Positions 25,496-36,483 of a stretch of 64,000 nucleotides of DNA are shown piece by piece; the stretch's first letter is position 1, and each line of letters starts with the position of its first letter. Under the pieces are notes generated by a model that was not told the origin of the DNA, did not search any database, and saw only the letters and a list, made by a program, of their open reading frames with translations. The position numbers were made by a program, and so were the translations under genes. Source of the DNA: Ophthalmolycus amberensis (lineage: Eukaryota > Chordata > Actinopteri > Perciformes > Zoarcidae); NCBI GenBank assembly GCA_024529925.1, contig JAFEUB010000735.1, positions 1,054,001-1,118,000 on the forward strand. The letters run 5' to 3'.

Positions 25496-25550
<55 letters not shown>
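25496..25550 (+). repeat. (CA)n microsatellite, about 27 units
   Basis: The longest uninterrupted CA tract in the window, about 55 bases. The 126-residue minus-strand frame crossing it contains a long cysteine/valine run and is not a gene. Confidence 0.95.
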
Positions 25551-25556
<6 letters not shown>

Positions 25557-27352
25557 GAGAAAGAAAATCCATCCCAACAAAAAAAGAAGATGAAGCGGAT
25601 GAAACGGACACGGCTGCTGACAGAATTGTGAATCTGACACAGGAAAGGGAAGCTCACAGCCACCCCTTTACCTCTCTCTCTCTCTTTTTTTACCTCTCCT
25701 TCTGTCAGTGCCCACCAATCCCGCCATTTCTCTTTTTCCCATAGAATCCATTTCACATAATTAAAGACACTCAAATGAAATGGACCCTCAGGAAAAGTGG
25801 CTTTCAGCAAGGAGGAGGTTGTGGAGGAGGAGGTGGATGAGAGTCGGAGAGCTGGGAGTGGGGTATTGGTTCTTCAAGGAGCACCCCTCCTCGTTACCTC
25901 CCTCCCTCCTCCCCCTTCTCAATGGGGGCCCACCCTGAAGGGAGGCAGAGTGACTCTGGCCCCAGTACGGATCAATATCATCTCCGTTATTAATATCAAA
26001 AGCGCATTACTTTGTTTTGCGTCTGGCAGTGGGCCAAAGCAGCTCGAGGGCCGCTGTCCCGACCGACGGCTGTTTCCTTCCTTCCTCTCCCCCCCCCCCC
26101 CCCCCCCACCCGCGCTGGCCATTTACCGGGACCATAATTTACTTTGGTGAGTTTTTAGGGTATTGTTTTGTCAGGGCCAATCAGGGCTGAGTAACAAACG
26201 ATCCCGGTGGAGTGGTGGTGGCCTGGCCCCAGCCACCCCTCCTTCCCGCTCCGTAAGTGACACACGTGGCCAAATTCATTTTTGAAAGTTTCGCATTAAT
26301 TGCTTTCGTCCTTGACTCCGGGAAGAACGGGCAAAGCGGGAGGGGTGAGGAGGAAATAAAGGGACGGGCCTTCCTGTGAGGACAAGCGGGTGCCAGGGTT
26401 AAACTGGACAGAGTGTGCCATTTACTCCCCCACTCTGCCCCCTCCTGACTCTCACCAGGGATGAGGTAACAGCACAAACAAGCATCCCCGCAGTCGGAAT
26501 TAGACATGACGGCATCTCTAATTGGCCCATTGAATTAAAGGGGCCATGGTGGAGCTCGCTGCGAGAAACAAAAAATATTGACCACTTAAAGAGGGAGAAT
26601 TGATTTTCAAGACAACAGCGAACGTTTACCTCATACCGCGGAGCTCACTCACTCTACAGAGCACACTGCTAGGCACGGTAGCGCAACCACTGTTTCTGTG
26701 GTGCATATCTGCCATTTCTGAAAAACAAACACAATACAACCATGTCAGATTTGAAAAAACTTTTGCTTTTTGCCATAAATCTATTGAATACATAATGTCT
26801 ACTTTGTTTTATCCCTATTAGAAACAGAAAATCTTTTTTTATGTGATGTAATGTTTGAGTGTGCAATCATCACAAACAGTGCTAATATTCATAATGTCTT
26901 CTGTGCACACAAACAGAAATACAAAATGTCTTTTTTTGCCACACTATCGCAACACATGCAACATTTCTGCTTCTTGGACATCCAGAAACAAACCACACTT
27001 GTTTTGAACATTGCTGTCATGATGGTCAGATGTCTGTAGAATATCCTCATGTGTCGGACAACTGACAGAAAAAATTCTGTCTGCAGATCAAGCTACATTT
27101 GCTCTTAGTGCTAATTCACACACAGAGAAAAGAGGAGAGTGGGACTGAAAGAAAGAGAATGTATTTCAAATGTATATGTTGTGTGAGAACAGCCATAAAA
27201 AATGTATATACTACCATCCCCTGCACCCTCTGTCTCTCTCCATGCAGGAGTACCACTAATGAATGCTCAGGAGTCTTTGTCTTCTTTCCCGGTGTTCATC
27301 ACATTTGAGGGACGTATTAGATGCCCAGATGCCCCCTCATCTTGCTCACCTT
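25551..27352. other. Noncoding stretch with poly(C19) at 26089-26107
   Basis: A CT/T-rich patch lies at 25672-25690 and a GGA-rich patch at about 25810-25840. Nineteen C occur at 26089-26107. The flanking unique segments 26108-26300 and 26480-26600 have ATTAATTG, CTAATTGG and GAATTAAAG cores in balanced sequence and are weak enhancer candidates. After 26.6 kb the DNA is AT-rich without recognisable genes. Confidence 0.5.
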
Positions 27353-27374
27353 CCACACACACACACACACACAA
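27353..27374 (+). repeat. Short (CA)n microsatellite
   Basis: A CA tract of about 20 bases in otherwise unique DNA. Confidence 0.85.
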
Positions 27375-28576
27375 ATGCAACACAAAGGGTTGATAAGAGG
27401 TCGTATGAATATTTCACTGATGATGAAATATTAATTTGGGCTTGTTTGTCTTTCATTGGACTGTTCTTCATTTTCACTATCACTTGTAATACAGTACATT
27501 TCATCTGAACTGTCATTTCAGGATCATTATTTGTTTAGTTGAAGGCAAAGCGTGCGTGATGAGTGAGGAAAGGAGAAGTAAAGATGTGTGCATGTGCATC
27601 TGCGTTTGCACTTTCACGAGTATCTATGCAAATTCAAAATTAAGGAGGAAGACTTCGGGGATATACTTAATTGGTGTTTCTCTGTACTTATTTACATCAA
27701 CCCATTTAATTGTATGTGTTTGTACATGCATTTGTGTGCGTATACAGATGCTCATGTGTCCATTTCTGGAAGTCGACTTCAGTGAATATGTGTGAGAGTT
27801 GGTGATTGTGTAGCATCTGCTGAATAGTGACATCTCCTCCCAACCATTTGGCCTCTGACAGTACGCGCTCGCAGCTTGCTTCTCGCTCCATATTGATGTC
27901 GCGCACCAGGAGGTTGCTTCAGGGTGCCATTGTAGAGGGCGCTAATTTATGCCTCTTTCAGGGCGCACAACACCAGGCGCTGCAAACATCGCAGCATGGG
28001 TAAACACTCAGGTGCACTTCCTCTCTCTTTCCAACCAAAGTGCAAACGAGAATCAATGGAATTGAAGAGAGACGTGAGCCCTTGCTGTAAAGACAAACAA
28101 GCCACCTAGGTCGAGTTGAGATGGCCGGAGGCTACAACGTCACAGGGTAGATGGTGGAGAGGGGTGGATGTCGGAGGTAACACAACAACAACAAAAAACA
28201 TGTACGAGCAAGTTATTTTCCTCCGCTTCACAAAGGTGCTTTGGCGGGCCCGTTGGGGATCCAGAAATACTTTGAAGCGATAAAGACATTTGTTACAAGT
28301 CAGGTTCAGTGACAGTTTGTTTGCCGTGAGGCATTTACTATCGCTGATTAGGATGTGAGCTGAAACTGAACTAAATTTGACATAAGAAAATACTGCGCGA
28401 TGCTTGTATTTGTTTTTATATTCTACTTTAAAAAAATACAAAGCATACACCTTTTTTTTAGGAATGCAACGTTGAAGTCTGGTAGAGAGGTGAGAGCGGC
28501 GGCAGGTGGAGCAGACGGCAGGTGGTTGCTGCCACGCCATGTTCTACTGTTTGACATGAGAGCAACGTGTCAATCA
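27375..28576. other. Noncoding stretch, no gene seen
   Basis: Unique sequence. An octamer ATGCAAAT lies at 27626-27633. TAGAGGGCGCTA near 27933-27944 resembles the right part of the CTCF motif, but the left part does not fit. The 144-codon minus-strand frame at 28106-28540 has no domain. Confidence 0.45.
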
Positions 28577-28681
28577 ATGGCTTCCACCCAGCTTCTCCTA
28601 TGGGGCCTTGTGCTATTGATTTCAGAGTGTGTTAGAGTGCCAGGGGGTCTTTACAACCACGCAGAAGATTCACACTGCTGA
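28577..28681 (+). other. Small ORF with signal-peptide-like start, doubtful
   Basis: A 34-codon frame starts at an ATG with purine at -3 and G at +4. Its first residues are MASTQLLLWGLVLLISECV, a short N-region followed by a hydrophobic core, as in a secretory signal peptide. It stops after a cysteine with no mature domain and no good donor before the stop. Upstream in-frame ATGs exist in the longer frame from 28400. I do not recognise it; chance is the likeliest explanation. Confidence 0.15.
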
Positions 28682-30119
28682 AGAAAAGATCTTCGGAACA
28701 TTCACTGTCAGCTCTTTACCACCCAAGTAAATAAATGGATTAATGGCGTAGTTAAAGACTATTCAACAAAGAAACACTGCAATTAAAGATGTTTATAGAG
28801 CTAAAGCTTCCGTCGGTCAGAAAGGCTGCCCAATGACATGCCGGGAATTTAATTGATCCCACACTTTCACATCCTTCATGACTGTTTGTCTTGCTACTTT
28901 ATGGTGTTAATTACTTGCTTATCAGCTCAAGTCTATTATTTAATTGTGTGCCCCTTCGAGTGAGTGCAGGGCTCTAAAACAATCTTTAAATATTGCTGCA
29001 CTTTCAAATAGTTCATAGGCCCACCGTTTCTCATGAACCATCTGAGGACAAATCATTAACAACTCATTAAATCATATCTCCTTCCGTATCAACGAGCCTT
29101 CTCTTCTGCCAACAAATGGGCAAGGTAATAAATCCCATCATCAAACGACCTCAAATCGTAGACGCGGTGGCGTCTTTGTTATCAAGGAGAGACATTGATT
29201 AGAGAGAATAATAAGGGTCCTTGTTCCATACATTTTTTTGTATATCCTGTTGAAATTGCCACAAAAAGATACAATAGAGAGGGGGGTCTTATGCAGATGA
29301 CATGAAAGTTGTCCGTCTCACTATGCAATTGTACAGATCCGCTCTAGTTTCCTCTCTCCCTGTCTTTCTAGTACGAAAGACAACGGCGACACAAGACTGT
29401 TATTTTAAAGAAGTGGCTTGAAAAAGGGGGCAAATCGTCGTGGTGGCGTTATTAATTCAAGATTTAATTGCAACCTCTTCATGTTTCCCCTTGTAGTAGA
29501 AAATGACAGTGTCTCCATTGTCTCTGGGATTCGAGGACCGTTCTCCCCTTTCAAGGTGTTGCTTTCATGGCCAATAATCTTTGATTGTCTACAAAGGCTT
29601 TTCCAACAATCACTTGGCATAGGATGTACAATGTGCATATGATCTTTCAGTTTGAATCAACCACGTGTCACAAAGTGTTGTTTGAACGCACAATTAGCTT
29701 ACCGTGGACGCTGTAATCACTGTGCTTGTCTGCTTGCCAGCCACGGTTATCTGAAGCTAACACGAATTGGAGCGATGAAGCAAAGTGAGGTCACCCATAT
29801 TGTTATGCAGTGGCCAGGCTTCTTCTCTTTCACTTTTATCTCTGAGTCTCTCTTACTTTACTTCCATCCTTTTTTTTTTTTTCTTCCTTACTTCTCTTTC
29901 TACTTCCACTGCCTCCTCCCTCCAACCCTCTCTGTCTCTCTGCACGGTGGGGTGAAGATGTATGCCGGTGCCCAGGTGGAGAGGGGGGAGGGGAAGAAAT
30001 CAATAGTGAGGGTGTTTGAAGTTTTCTGAAAGACTTCCCAGGGAAGACGCTCTTGTCAGGGTGATAGATAAAGCTCGTGCCTCAGTCAGCCCCGGCAAGA
30101 GGCGGCCAGAGGAGAGGAG
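28682..30119. other. Noncoding stretch, no gene seen
   Basis: Mostly unique AT-rich DNA with a T-rich/pyrimidine patch at about 29868-29945. No coding evidence. Segments near 28.82-29.2 kb are repeat-free and could include conserved noncoding DNA. Confidence 0.5.
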
Positions 30120-30300
30120 AGTGCCTCACCTTTTTAAGTGGGGCCCTAATAATAAAACAGCATGAATAAAACATCCTGGCTGAACCATGCGCTGCATTAG
30201 TGCTGCCGTCCTGTTATAAATGATACCGATGGCCCTGACGCCATTTGGGTAAAAGCCCGCAGCACTGCTTTAAAAGAGGGTGGTGCACAGGGAAAGGGAG
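30120..30300. promoter_or_regulatory. Candidate conserved noncoding block
   Basis: Repeat-free, balanced sequence containing CCTAATAATAAAACAG, GCATTAGTGC, TTATAAATGATAC and GACGCCATTTGGG within 180 bases. The look is that of a vertebrate conserved noncoding element, but this is judgement from composition and motif density only. Confidence 0.25.
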
Positions 30301-30905
30301 ATAGATTGATATGTGTGTTCTGCACTTATTTATTTATATGTTATGGGGCTCAAGGAAGAATGAGGGAGAGTTAGTAAGTTTTAGTGTTGCAGGTTGACTT
30401 ATTGAGAGTCGGTGTGATCAGCAGTGTGAGGTCATTATCTTTGCCTGCTATTCTTCCTTCCTAGTGACCTAAAAAAAGAACGACAGTCAGAAAGCATGGT
30501 TCAAGGCACGCAACAGTTACAGAAAGAACTGTGGCAGAAATAGTTTTCCACCCAGTTCTTGGTTTCTTAGTCTCTACTCCTGTCCATCTTTCTGTTGCTG
30601 TGTCTCAACAGTTACATCAGATGGCCTCAAGGTTTTTATATCATCAACTTCTACATTTTCAACTGAGCACTTGCTTTTGCTTATCCTGTAGGTGGAATCA
30701 TATCAGGAGAAGTACAGGTAACTCAATGTTTAGCATGTACCTCAGCTGACGAGGTCATTTCCTTCCTACGTTGCCATTTAGCCTCCTGTTTGCAACAATG
30801 TCTGTACCGAGGCAGCAGCACACAAGCCTCAGCTTTGAGCTCGGTCTCCCAGCCAGAAGGCTAACGGAGCCTCAGAGGGACATAAATCTCCCAGCACTGC
30901 TGCCC
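30301..30905. other. Noncoding stretch, no gene seen
   Basis: Unique sequence; a 72-codon frame at 30531-30749 has no domain. No repeats are recognised. Confidence 0.5.
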
Positions 30906-31210
30906 TGACCTCGTTTGTTCAGCCCTGACCGATTCTCGCTCTGAGCTTGTGGTGGAAGCTACTGCCACAGGGTCCTGGACCAAAGGAAAGCTCCCTGAGC
31001 CCAACGGTAAGCAGGGTCAAGTGGTCTGTCGCAGGGGTCAACAGCTCTCAATAACCCCTCCGGCCCCGAGGTCAAACCCTTGACCCTTCGCTGCGACTGG
31101 ACACTTCAGAGAAATGCAGAAAGCGAGGTCAAGCCTTCTCCACCTTCGCTTTCACCTCCTCTTCCTCTGGCCACACAGGTGTCAGAGGCCCCAGTCCTAG
31201 CTAAAGGTCA
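30906..31210. promoter_or_regulatory. Nuclear-receptor half-site cluster
   Basis: Eight copies of the hexamer class RGGTCA or its complement fall within 305 bases: TGACCT 30906-30911, TGACCG 30926-30931 (CGGTCA on the minus strand), GGGTCA 31014-31019, GGGTCA 31035-31040, AGGTCA 31069-31074, TGACCC 31081-31086, AGGTCA 31126-31131 and AGGTCA 31205-31210. The fifth and sixth face each other with a 6-base spacer. The last reads AAAGGTCA, the NR4A (NBRE) octamer. Such half-sites are bound by nuclear receptors (ERR, SF1, NR4A, RAR/RXR, TR). Function here is inferred. Confidence 0.4.
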
Positions 31211-32404
31211 GAGGTCTAAGCTGTTCTAAAGGGGGTCCACTTTAAGGCATTGGACCGGGCCATGGTTGGCCTCTACAAGAGCTGCAGGAGGCAGTGTGGA
31301 CGCAGAGGTAGCAGGTGCTGGAGCTGTAGGTGCAGGAGTTTCAACACTTTTGAATTGCTGGTTGAATCCTCCTTTGCACAAAGCCATGGGGTCTTGCTTG
31401 AATGGCCTGAGTGCTTAACATTATGGATGAAGTTCTGTTGAACCCAGATTATGTCTGTGGAGAAAGCCTGCCCTTTAGTCAGTATGTAAGAGTATATTCC
31501 TCTCCATGCTAATTGCTGCTCTGTTCCTTGTATACACAACTATAAAAAAATCTAAAGATGCAGATTTAAGTGGCGATTGACATTGTGTGGACTCAACTTA
31601 GCATTTCCTAGATAACATACAGGAAAAATGTTAACGCAAAACTTGAGGAGCATTGTGAAGGACATTGAGGAATGTTGAAACAGACAAAATAAAAAAAAAC
31701 ACGTATATATATATTGGAGAATCTTTTGGGGACATGTTGAGAGAGCAGAGAGAGCACAGCTGGAGTGTTGAGGGTTCGTTGCATGCTGAGGGAAGATAAA
31801 TCCGACAGCACCCCACGGAGACAATCACAGAACTGGGAGTCTCCTTATTTGTTTAGCAGCCACCAGATAAATAACAACATTCTGCTCTGAACTAAAACAC
31901 TCTCCGTCTCCCTCTGTCTCTTCGTCTCTTTCCTGCTCAGATCTCCCTTTCCCCCACCGCATCCATCGCTCGCTTTGTTTCTTTCTGGGCCTTGACAGTT
32001 ATTTGTATCTTTGTTGCTCTCTATGTCTACCTGTCTGCAGCTACTCACACAGCCAGAGGCTAGCTGTTTCTTTACTCCGCTGTGAATTGTAATGTCTCCT
32101 CCTCACCCGGTTTCGCTACCTTTCTGACTCACTTGAGTCGTATAGAAACCACATATCTGCAAAAGTGGTGTTTTTCAGAAAATCTGAAAAAAGGTAACTG
32201 AATATGTAAATAACCAAAAAAAGCGGTATAGTAGTTGCATGCTTATTTTTCAGCAACAGCAGAAAAGTATTATTCATTTTTATGAGTCTATTTTGGCCCT
32301 TCCCTCTTTTTATTTATCTGGGATAAATACTCGATGTGACAGTGAGATATATAACAAATAGTCCCGGTTGTATCCTGATTAGCTGCATATGAACGAACCA
32401 AGTT
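31211..32404. other. Noncoding stretch, no gene seen
   Basis: Unique DNA with a short TATATA patch near 31705. Frames on both strands are short and without domains. Confidence 0.5.
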
Positions 32405-32530
32405 TGACATTCTTTTTTTCTTTTTAAACCATGCGTCCTGGAAAACCAATTTTCCAGTCATGGAATCACATTTGAAAATGAAATAAAAATAAAATGTCCT
32501 GGAAAATTTTGAGTTCCCCAAAACGGATAA
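32405..32530. mobile_element. Possible fragment of a common fish repeat
   Basis: The words GTCCTGGAAAA, TTTTCCAGTCATGGAATC and TGTCCTGGAAAATTTTGAG cluster here, and GGAAAAGTCCTGGAAATGAG recurs at about 32947-32966. I associate repeated CCTGGAAAA / CATGGAA phrases with an interspersed repeat common in fish. Only a database search could confirm this, and the superfamily is unknown. Confidence 0.3.
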
Positions 32531-33209
32531 CATTGCCACCTAAAAGGGCTAAGTTGTGTTCCGGATCATATTGACGTTCAAATGGTAGTTTATGGACAAT
32601 AGTATTTTGAATTGGCCTCTCTCGGTTATGCTGTGGAAACTCAATGAAACGTTGCCTTCTTCCCAACTTGTTTTAAGCGGTGGAATAACGTGAAATTGGT
32701 ATGCATGTTGACGTGCTTGCTTGTTTTGCCTACATCTGCAGGTGTGTTTGCATTTTTTTATGATTAGTTCCTCATAATTTCTAATTTAAGAGATGATTAA
32801 AGATTATTAATGATCAAGAGATGATTTCATACACAGGTTATAGCCGTAGTCTACACATCTTTTAAATCAGACATATGTTCAAAGGAACATATTATGGCAC
32901 GATCCCTGTCTGTCGTACCAGCTAGATCATCTTTGAAAATCAGCTGGAAAAGTCCTGGAAATGAGAACCCTGATTGATTCATAAAGATGTATTGTTCCAG
33001 TACTTGAAGGATTATTCTGGCCAGAGAGGATGATAAGCCGATCTCCCAATGTGTCCTGTTTGCCTTCTAAAAATGCATGTGGCTTTTACTTGCTATTATC
33101 GTATGAATAGTTATCGTCTACACATCTCTTTCCAGGCTTCAACAAAACATGATTTTGTAAATTAAATCTTGTTCCTATTCAAATGCATCTGAATATTTTT
33201 GAATTAATG
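32531..33209. other. Noncoding stretch, no gene seen
   Basis: AT-rich unique sequence that may belong to the interior of the repeat suspected to its left. No coding evidence. Confidence 0.45.
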
Positions 33210-33231
33210 CACTGTGGGAAATCCCACAGTG
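33210..33231. repeat. Near-perfect 22-bp palindrome
   Basis: The arms CACTGTGGGA (33210-33219) and TCCCACAGTG (33222-33231) are exact reverse complements, separated by two A. TTAAAGGGGACCTA follows within a few bases. It may be a protein-binding dyad or the terminal inverted piece of a decayed element. Confidence 0.9.
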
Positions 33232-34478
33232 GTTAAAGGGGACCTAGTAAAAACAATAATAATTGATTATAAAACATGATACTATGACTTGCTGAGCATG
33301 TTTTATGCCTTGCTTTTATTCTTTTAGATGCCACTTCTCATCACTTGCCAAAGATAGTTTGACCTTACATTTCTTAAGTGCATCTAGATGTCTTCCCATA
33401 AAAATATAGAGTACAAAATACTATAGAGCAGCTTAATGATACCAGGAAATACAGATTATTCCAGAGGTTGACGGCTAACAAAGTCATGCCAGGTACATGT
33501 TTTAAAACAAAACGTTCACCACAAACAGCAAGCATGAGCTCATCAGCAGCACCCCATTGATCGGCATTAAAGCCTTCACTCCAGAGAAGCCGGTGTGCTC
33601 AGCCGCGGAAATTTATGGACACATTAGAGTCCCTCCTATAGACCGCTGGATACATCATGGGGAAAAGTGTGACAATAAAGTGTTGGTGTGTTGCTTTCCT
33701 CTTCTCTCCAACAAGGCCAGAGATGTGAGCGATGGACCCTTAATAGTTGTTTGTTAATTGACGATGGGCAGGTCTTTTATTTTAAGCTTGATGTCTTTTG
33801 TTAAAAGGTAGTGTCGCTTGTTTTTATTTCAGGCCGTGAGAGCACTGTTTAGAAGGTACGGTGTCGGGGAATCTTTTGGCGCAGGAAGAATGTTATGTAT
33901 GGTCGTACGCTATTTAAACAGACATCTTCTGTTGTAAACCTTCACCAATTTTATTTGGTTTGTCTGAAGCTCTTTGAGCTGTACCGTTGGCTGCATTGTG
34001 GCTGCAGAGTGTTTTCACATTGCAGTTTATTGCAGGTTGCCACTTGTAATACCAGTTCTTTGTGAATGAGAGCTTGACAGGGGATACCTTGGCTGTATTG
34101 CTCCAGGTTCTGTAATTAAATTTACAGATGAAATATCGGTAAGCTAGTGAGAGTAGAGGCCAGAACCTGGAGAGCTGGGACAGAAAGTGCTGAGCTGCAC
34201 GTTTTGCCACTTTCTCCCCTCACACAGGCTTAATGTTGCTGGGCCCCGATAGACGGAGCCCATGGCTAAAACAGCAATGGGTGCAAGAGTGGCAGGGGCC
34301 AGCCGATGGAGGTCTGAGAAAATTTATGAACTTATCGATTGACTCGTTGGGCTATCACTAACCTTCGTCCGTCGCATAAGGGAAGGGGAGAAAGATAATA
34401 AAGAATTTTTTGAGTGGGTCTTTTTTCGTTCTCTGCCCACTCTACCAAATATTAATCTCCTAATTTTTAATTTTTAAT
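33232..34478. other. Noncoding DNA, candidate conserved block at 33.5-33.78 kb
   Basis: The 33500-33780 segment is repeat-free, balanced and includes CATTGATCGGCATTAAAG, AAATTTATGGAC and GTTTGTTAATTGACG; it has the look of a conserved noncoding element. The rest is ordinary AT-rich DNA. The 66-codon plus-strand frame at 33557-33757 lies within the block and has no recognised domain. Confidence 0.35.
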
Positions 34479-34513
34479 CCGGACAGAGCGGGAAAATAAA
34501 TGCCTCTGTCCGG
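34479..34513. repeat. 10-bp inverted repeat with 15-nt loop
   Basis: CCGGACAGAG (34479-34488) and CTCTGTCCGG (34504-34513) are exact reverse complements around a 15-base AT-rich spacer. The flanks are rich in TTTTTAAT and AATTAAAATT. It could form a hairpin in RNA or a cruciform, or be a two-site protein target. Confidence 0.9.
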
Positions 34514-35807
34514 CAGGCCATGGTAAATAATTAAAATTGAAAATTGATTGTTTGCACCAGAGCCGGGATTTATGGGATAGGGGCTCCACCGCACCCCCGG
34601 GGGACCCACTCCCACGTCTGTGCTCACCGGCCTCGTTCCCGTGTGCTAAGCATTTTTTCACATTATTCTCCACCCAATATGCTAAGGAGAGTGGGAAGGG
34701 GGGGGGGATGGAAAAGAAGTCGGAGGGAGGGAGAGGAGCAGTAGAGGTGTGCTTCGTTAGATGAGTACAATGGTATTTTTATTTTTTTTCACAGAAATCA
34801 ATGGATTGGAACCTTCCCCCCCTCCTGCACATGGCTCTAATATTTATTTAAAGGCCCTGTCAATAGATATAACAAGGTTAGTTTTATAACGGTTTACCTG
34901 GGGAATTCAATTCAAGGGAAGTTATATTTGTAATGCCCGATTAAAAACAGGCGATCGATGTGGTTGAAACTACTACGTAACTGCCTCCCCCTTTTTCTCC
35001 CTCTTCTTCTTCTCCTCTGCCTTCCTCTCCCCCTACCCTTTACCATTTCCCCTACCTCCGCTCTCTTGGCAACAAGCAATACGTAATACACTCCTAAACA
35101 CAAAGGCACATCCTCCTGTCTGCCTGGTTACAAACGGAGGAAATGTCCTCGCCTCCCAACTGTGGTGGCCCACCATGTCAGCCTCACCTGACTAATGAAC
35201 GCTGGGAAAACAAATAATGGTCCTCCGGTTAAATTAATGAGAGAGGAAATGCGCCTCGCCTAACGTTCGTATTTTATAATGCTGACCAGCTTTACAGCAT
35301 GTATGTGGGTGTTCAACATAGTGATAATTCACTTCATGTAGCCATCTTTAAATAAGATGTAAAGTCTTATTTAACATCGTAGCCATAGCATCAGAGGATT
35401 TAAAGTGTCATCACTGGCTCTGTTTAGTTAGTTGTGCTTTTCTGGGTCTTTTTTTACCGCCTCTTTTTTTTTGAAGATTGAGAGTTAAGTACTTGAATTC
35501 TATTGTCCTTCAATTGTGCCACCTTACAGTGTTGCTCTCGAAGCACTTTGCTGGCAAAAATTCAAATTGTCTTGCATCTCTAGTTGCTGGCAGTGAACAG
35601 AGAGATAACCTCCGTGGTTCTATCTTAATAATTAAAACACAGTGGTATGAAGTGGAGCGCTGCTCCTTTATTTATGAGAGGAGCATACACAGTGAAGTGA
35701 TTGTGTTGAAACCAGGCGAGTCCTTGATCCCTGACACAAGGGTTTGTATTTTCAGAGCATATTTGAATATCAATGCTGAGACATGATCACCCCACTAGCA
35801 CAGCCCA
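34514..35807. other. Noncoding stretch, no gene seen
   Basis: A G run of 10 lies at 34698-34707, and a pyrimidine-rich patch at 34985-35060. The unique segments at 34790-34950 and 35160-35290 contain several ATTA/TTAAT cores and are weak enhancer candidates. No gene is supported. Confidence 0.45.
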
Positions 35808-35816
35808 ACACACACA

Positions 35817-35847
<31 letters not shown>

Positions 35848-35848
35848 C
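35808..35848 (+). repeat. (CA)n with central CGCGCG
   Basis: A CA tract interrupted in the middle by CGCGCG, still strictly alternating purine-pyrimidine, so a second Z-DNA-type tract in the window. Confidence 0.9.
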
Positions 35849-36305
35849 AGCAGCAGGCCTTTAGGGGTACAGTACAAGGGGAATGATCAAACACTCATCT
35901 CTCAAATGTGCACACCTGCATTCACGTTTAAACATAAACGCATGCTTCACTATACAGACCCACATGCAGTTAACGGGACGCTTCATCCATTTTTCAAAAG
36001 ATCTGTTTTCTTGTTTTGTGAATTAGTGTTATATTAGAGCAACATGGATATTGTTTCTGGAACGAGAAGTTGGCGTTTGATATTTTTTTTTTTTTAATGT
36101 AATTTCTGAATACTGTGAATAATATAATACGAGTGTTGTGTTAGGGTGGAGACAGAATTCTCAGAGATGCAAAACCTGAACAAATGAAAACAAAACTATC
36201 TGCATGATGGAGAAAATAGTGTTTTGTTTTTGCAATTTTGGTGAACAGCACATTCACACTTCATTGTCTCCATTTATGACCTCAGAACAGATATCTCCAG
36301 CAAGC

Positions 36306-36308
<3 letters not shown>
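35849..36308. other. Noncoding stretch, no gene seen
   Basis: Short AT-rich unique DNA with a T run at about 36080-36095. Confidence 0.5.
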
Positions 36309-36396
<88 letters not shown>

Positions 36397-36483
36397 CTCG
36401 CTCTCGCTCTCGCTCTCGCTCTCGCTCTCGCTCTCGCTCTCTCTCTCTCGCTCTCGCTCTCGCTCTCTCTCTCTCTCTCTCTC
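36309..36483 (+). repeat. 175-bp (CT)n / (CTCGCT)n tract
   Basis: An almost pure CT tract contains an inner array of CTCGCT units (about 36393-36440, with a second small array at about 36449-36464). It is flanked on the right by a C run. The plus strand is pure pyrimidine. Serine/arginine or glutamate/arginine open frames of about 90-100 codons run through it on both strands and are not genes. The expansion pattern suggests that CTCGCT arose inside a CT repeat and then spread. Confidence 0.95.

Noticed and set aside
27930..27950. Possible CTCF site around TAGAGGGCGCTA
   Set aside because: The right half fits but the CCANNAG left part is out of register by two bases; a matrix score would be needed.
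28577..28681. Secreted micropeptide
   Set aside because: The hydrophobic start is suggestive, but the frame ends after 34 codons with no mature part and no conservation evidence; kept only as a doubtful feature.
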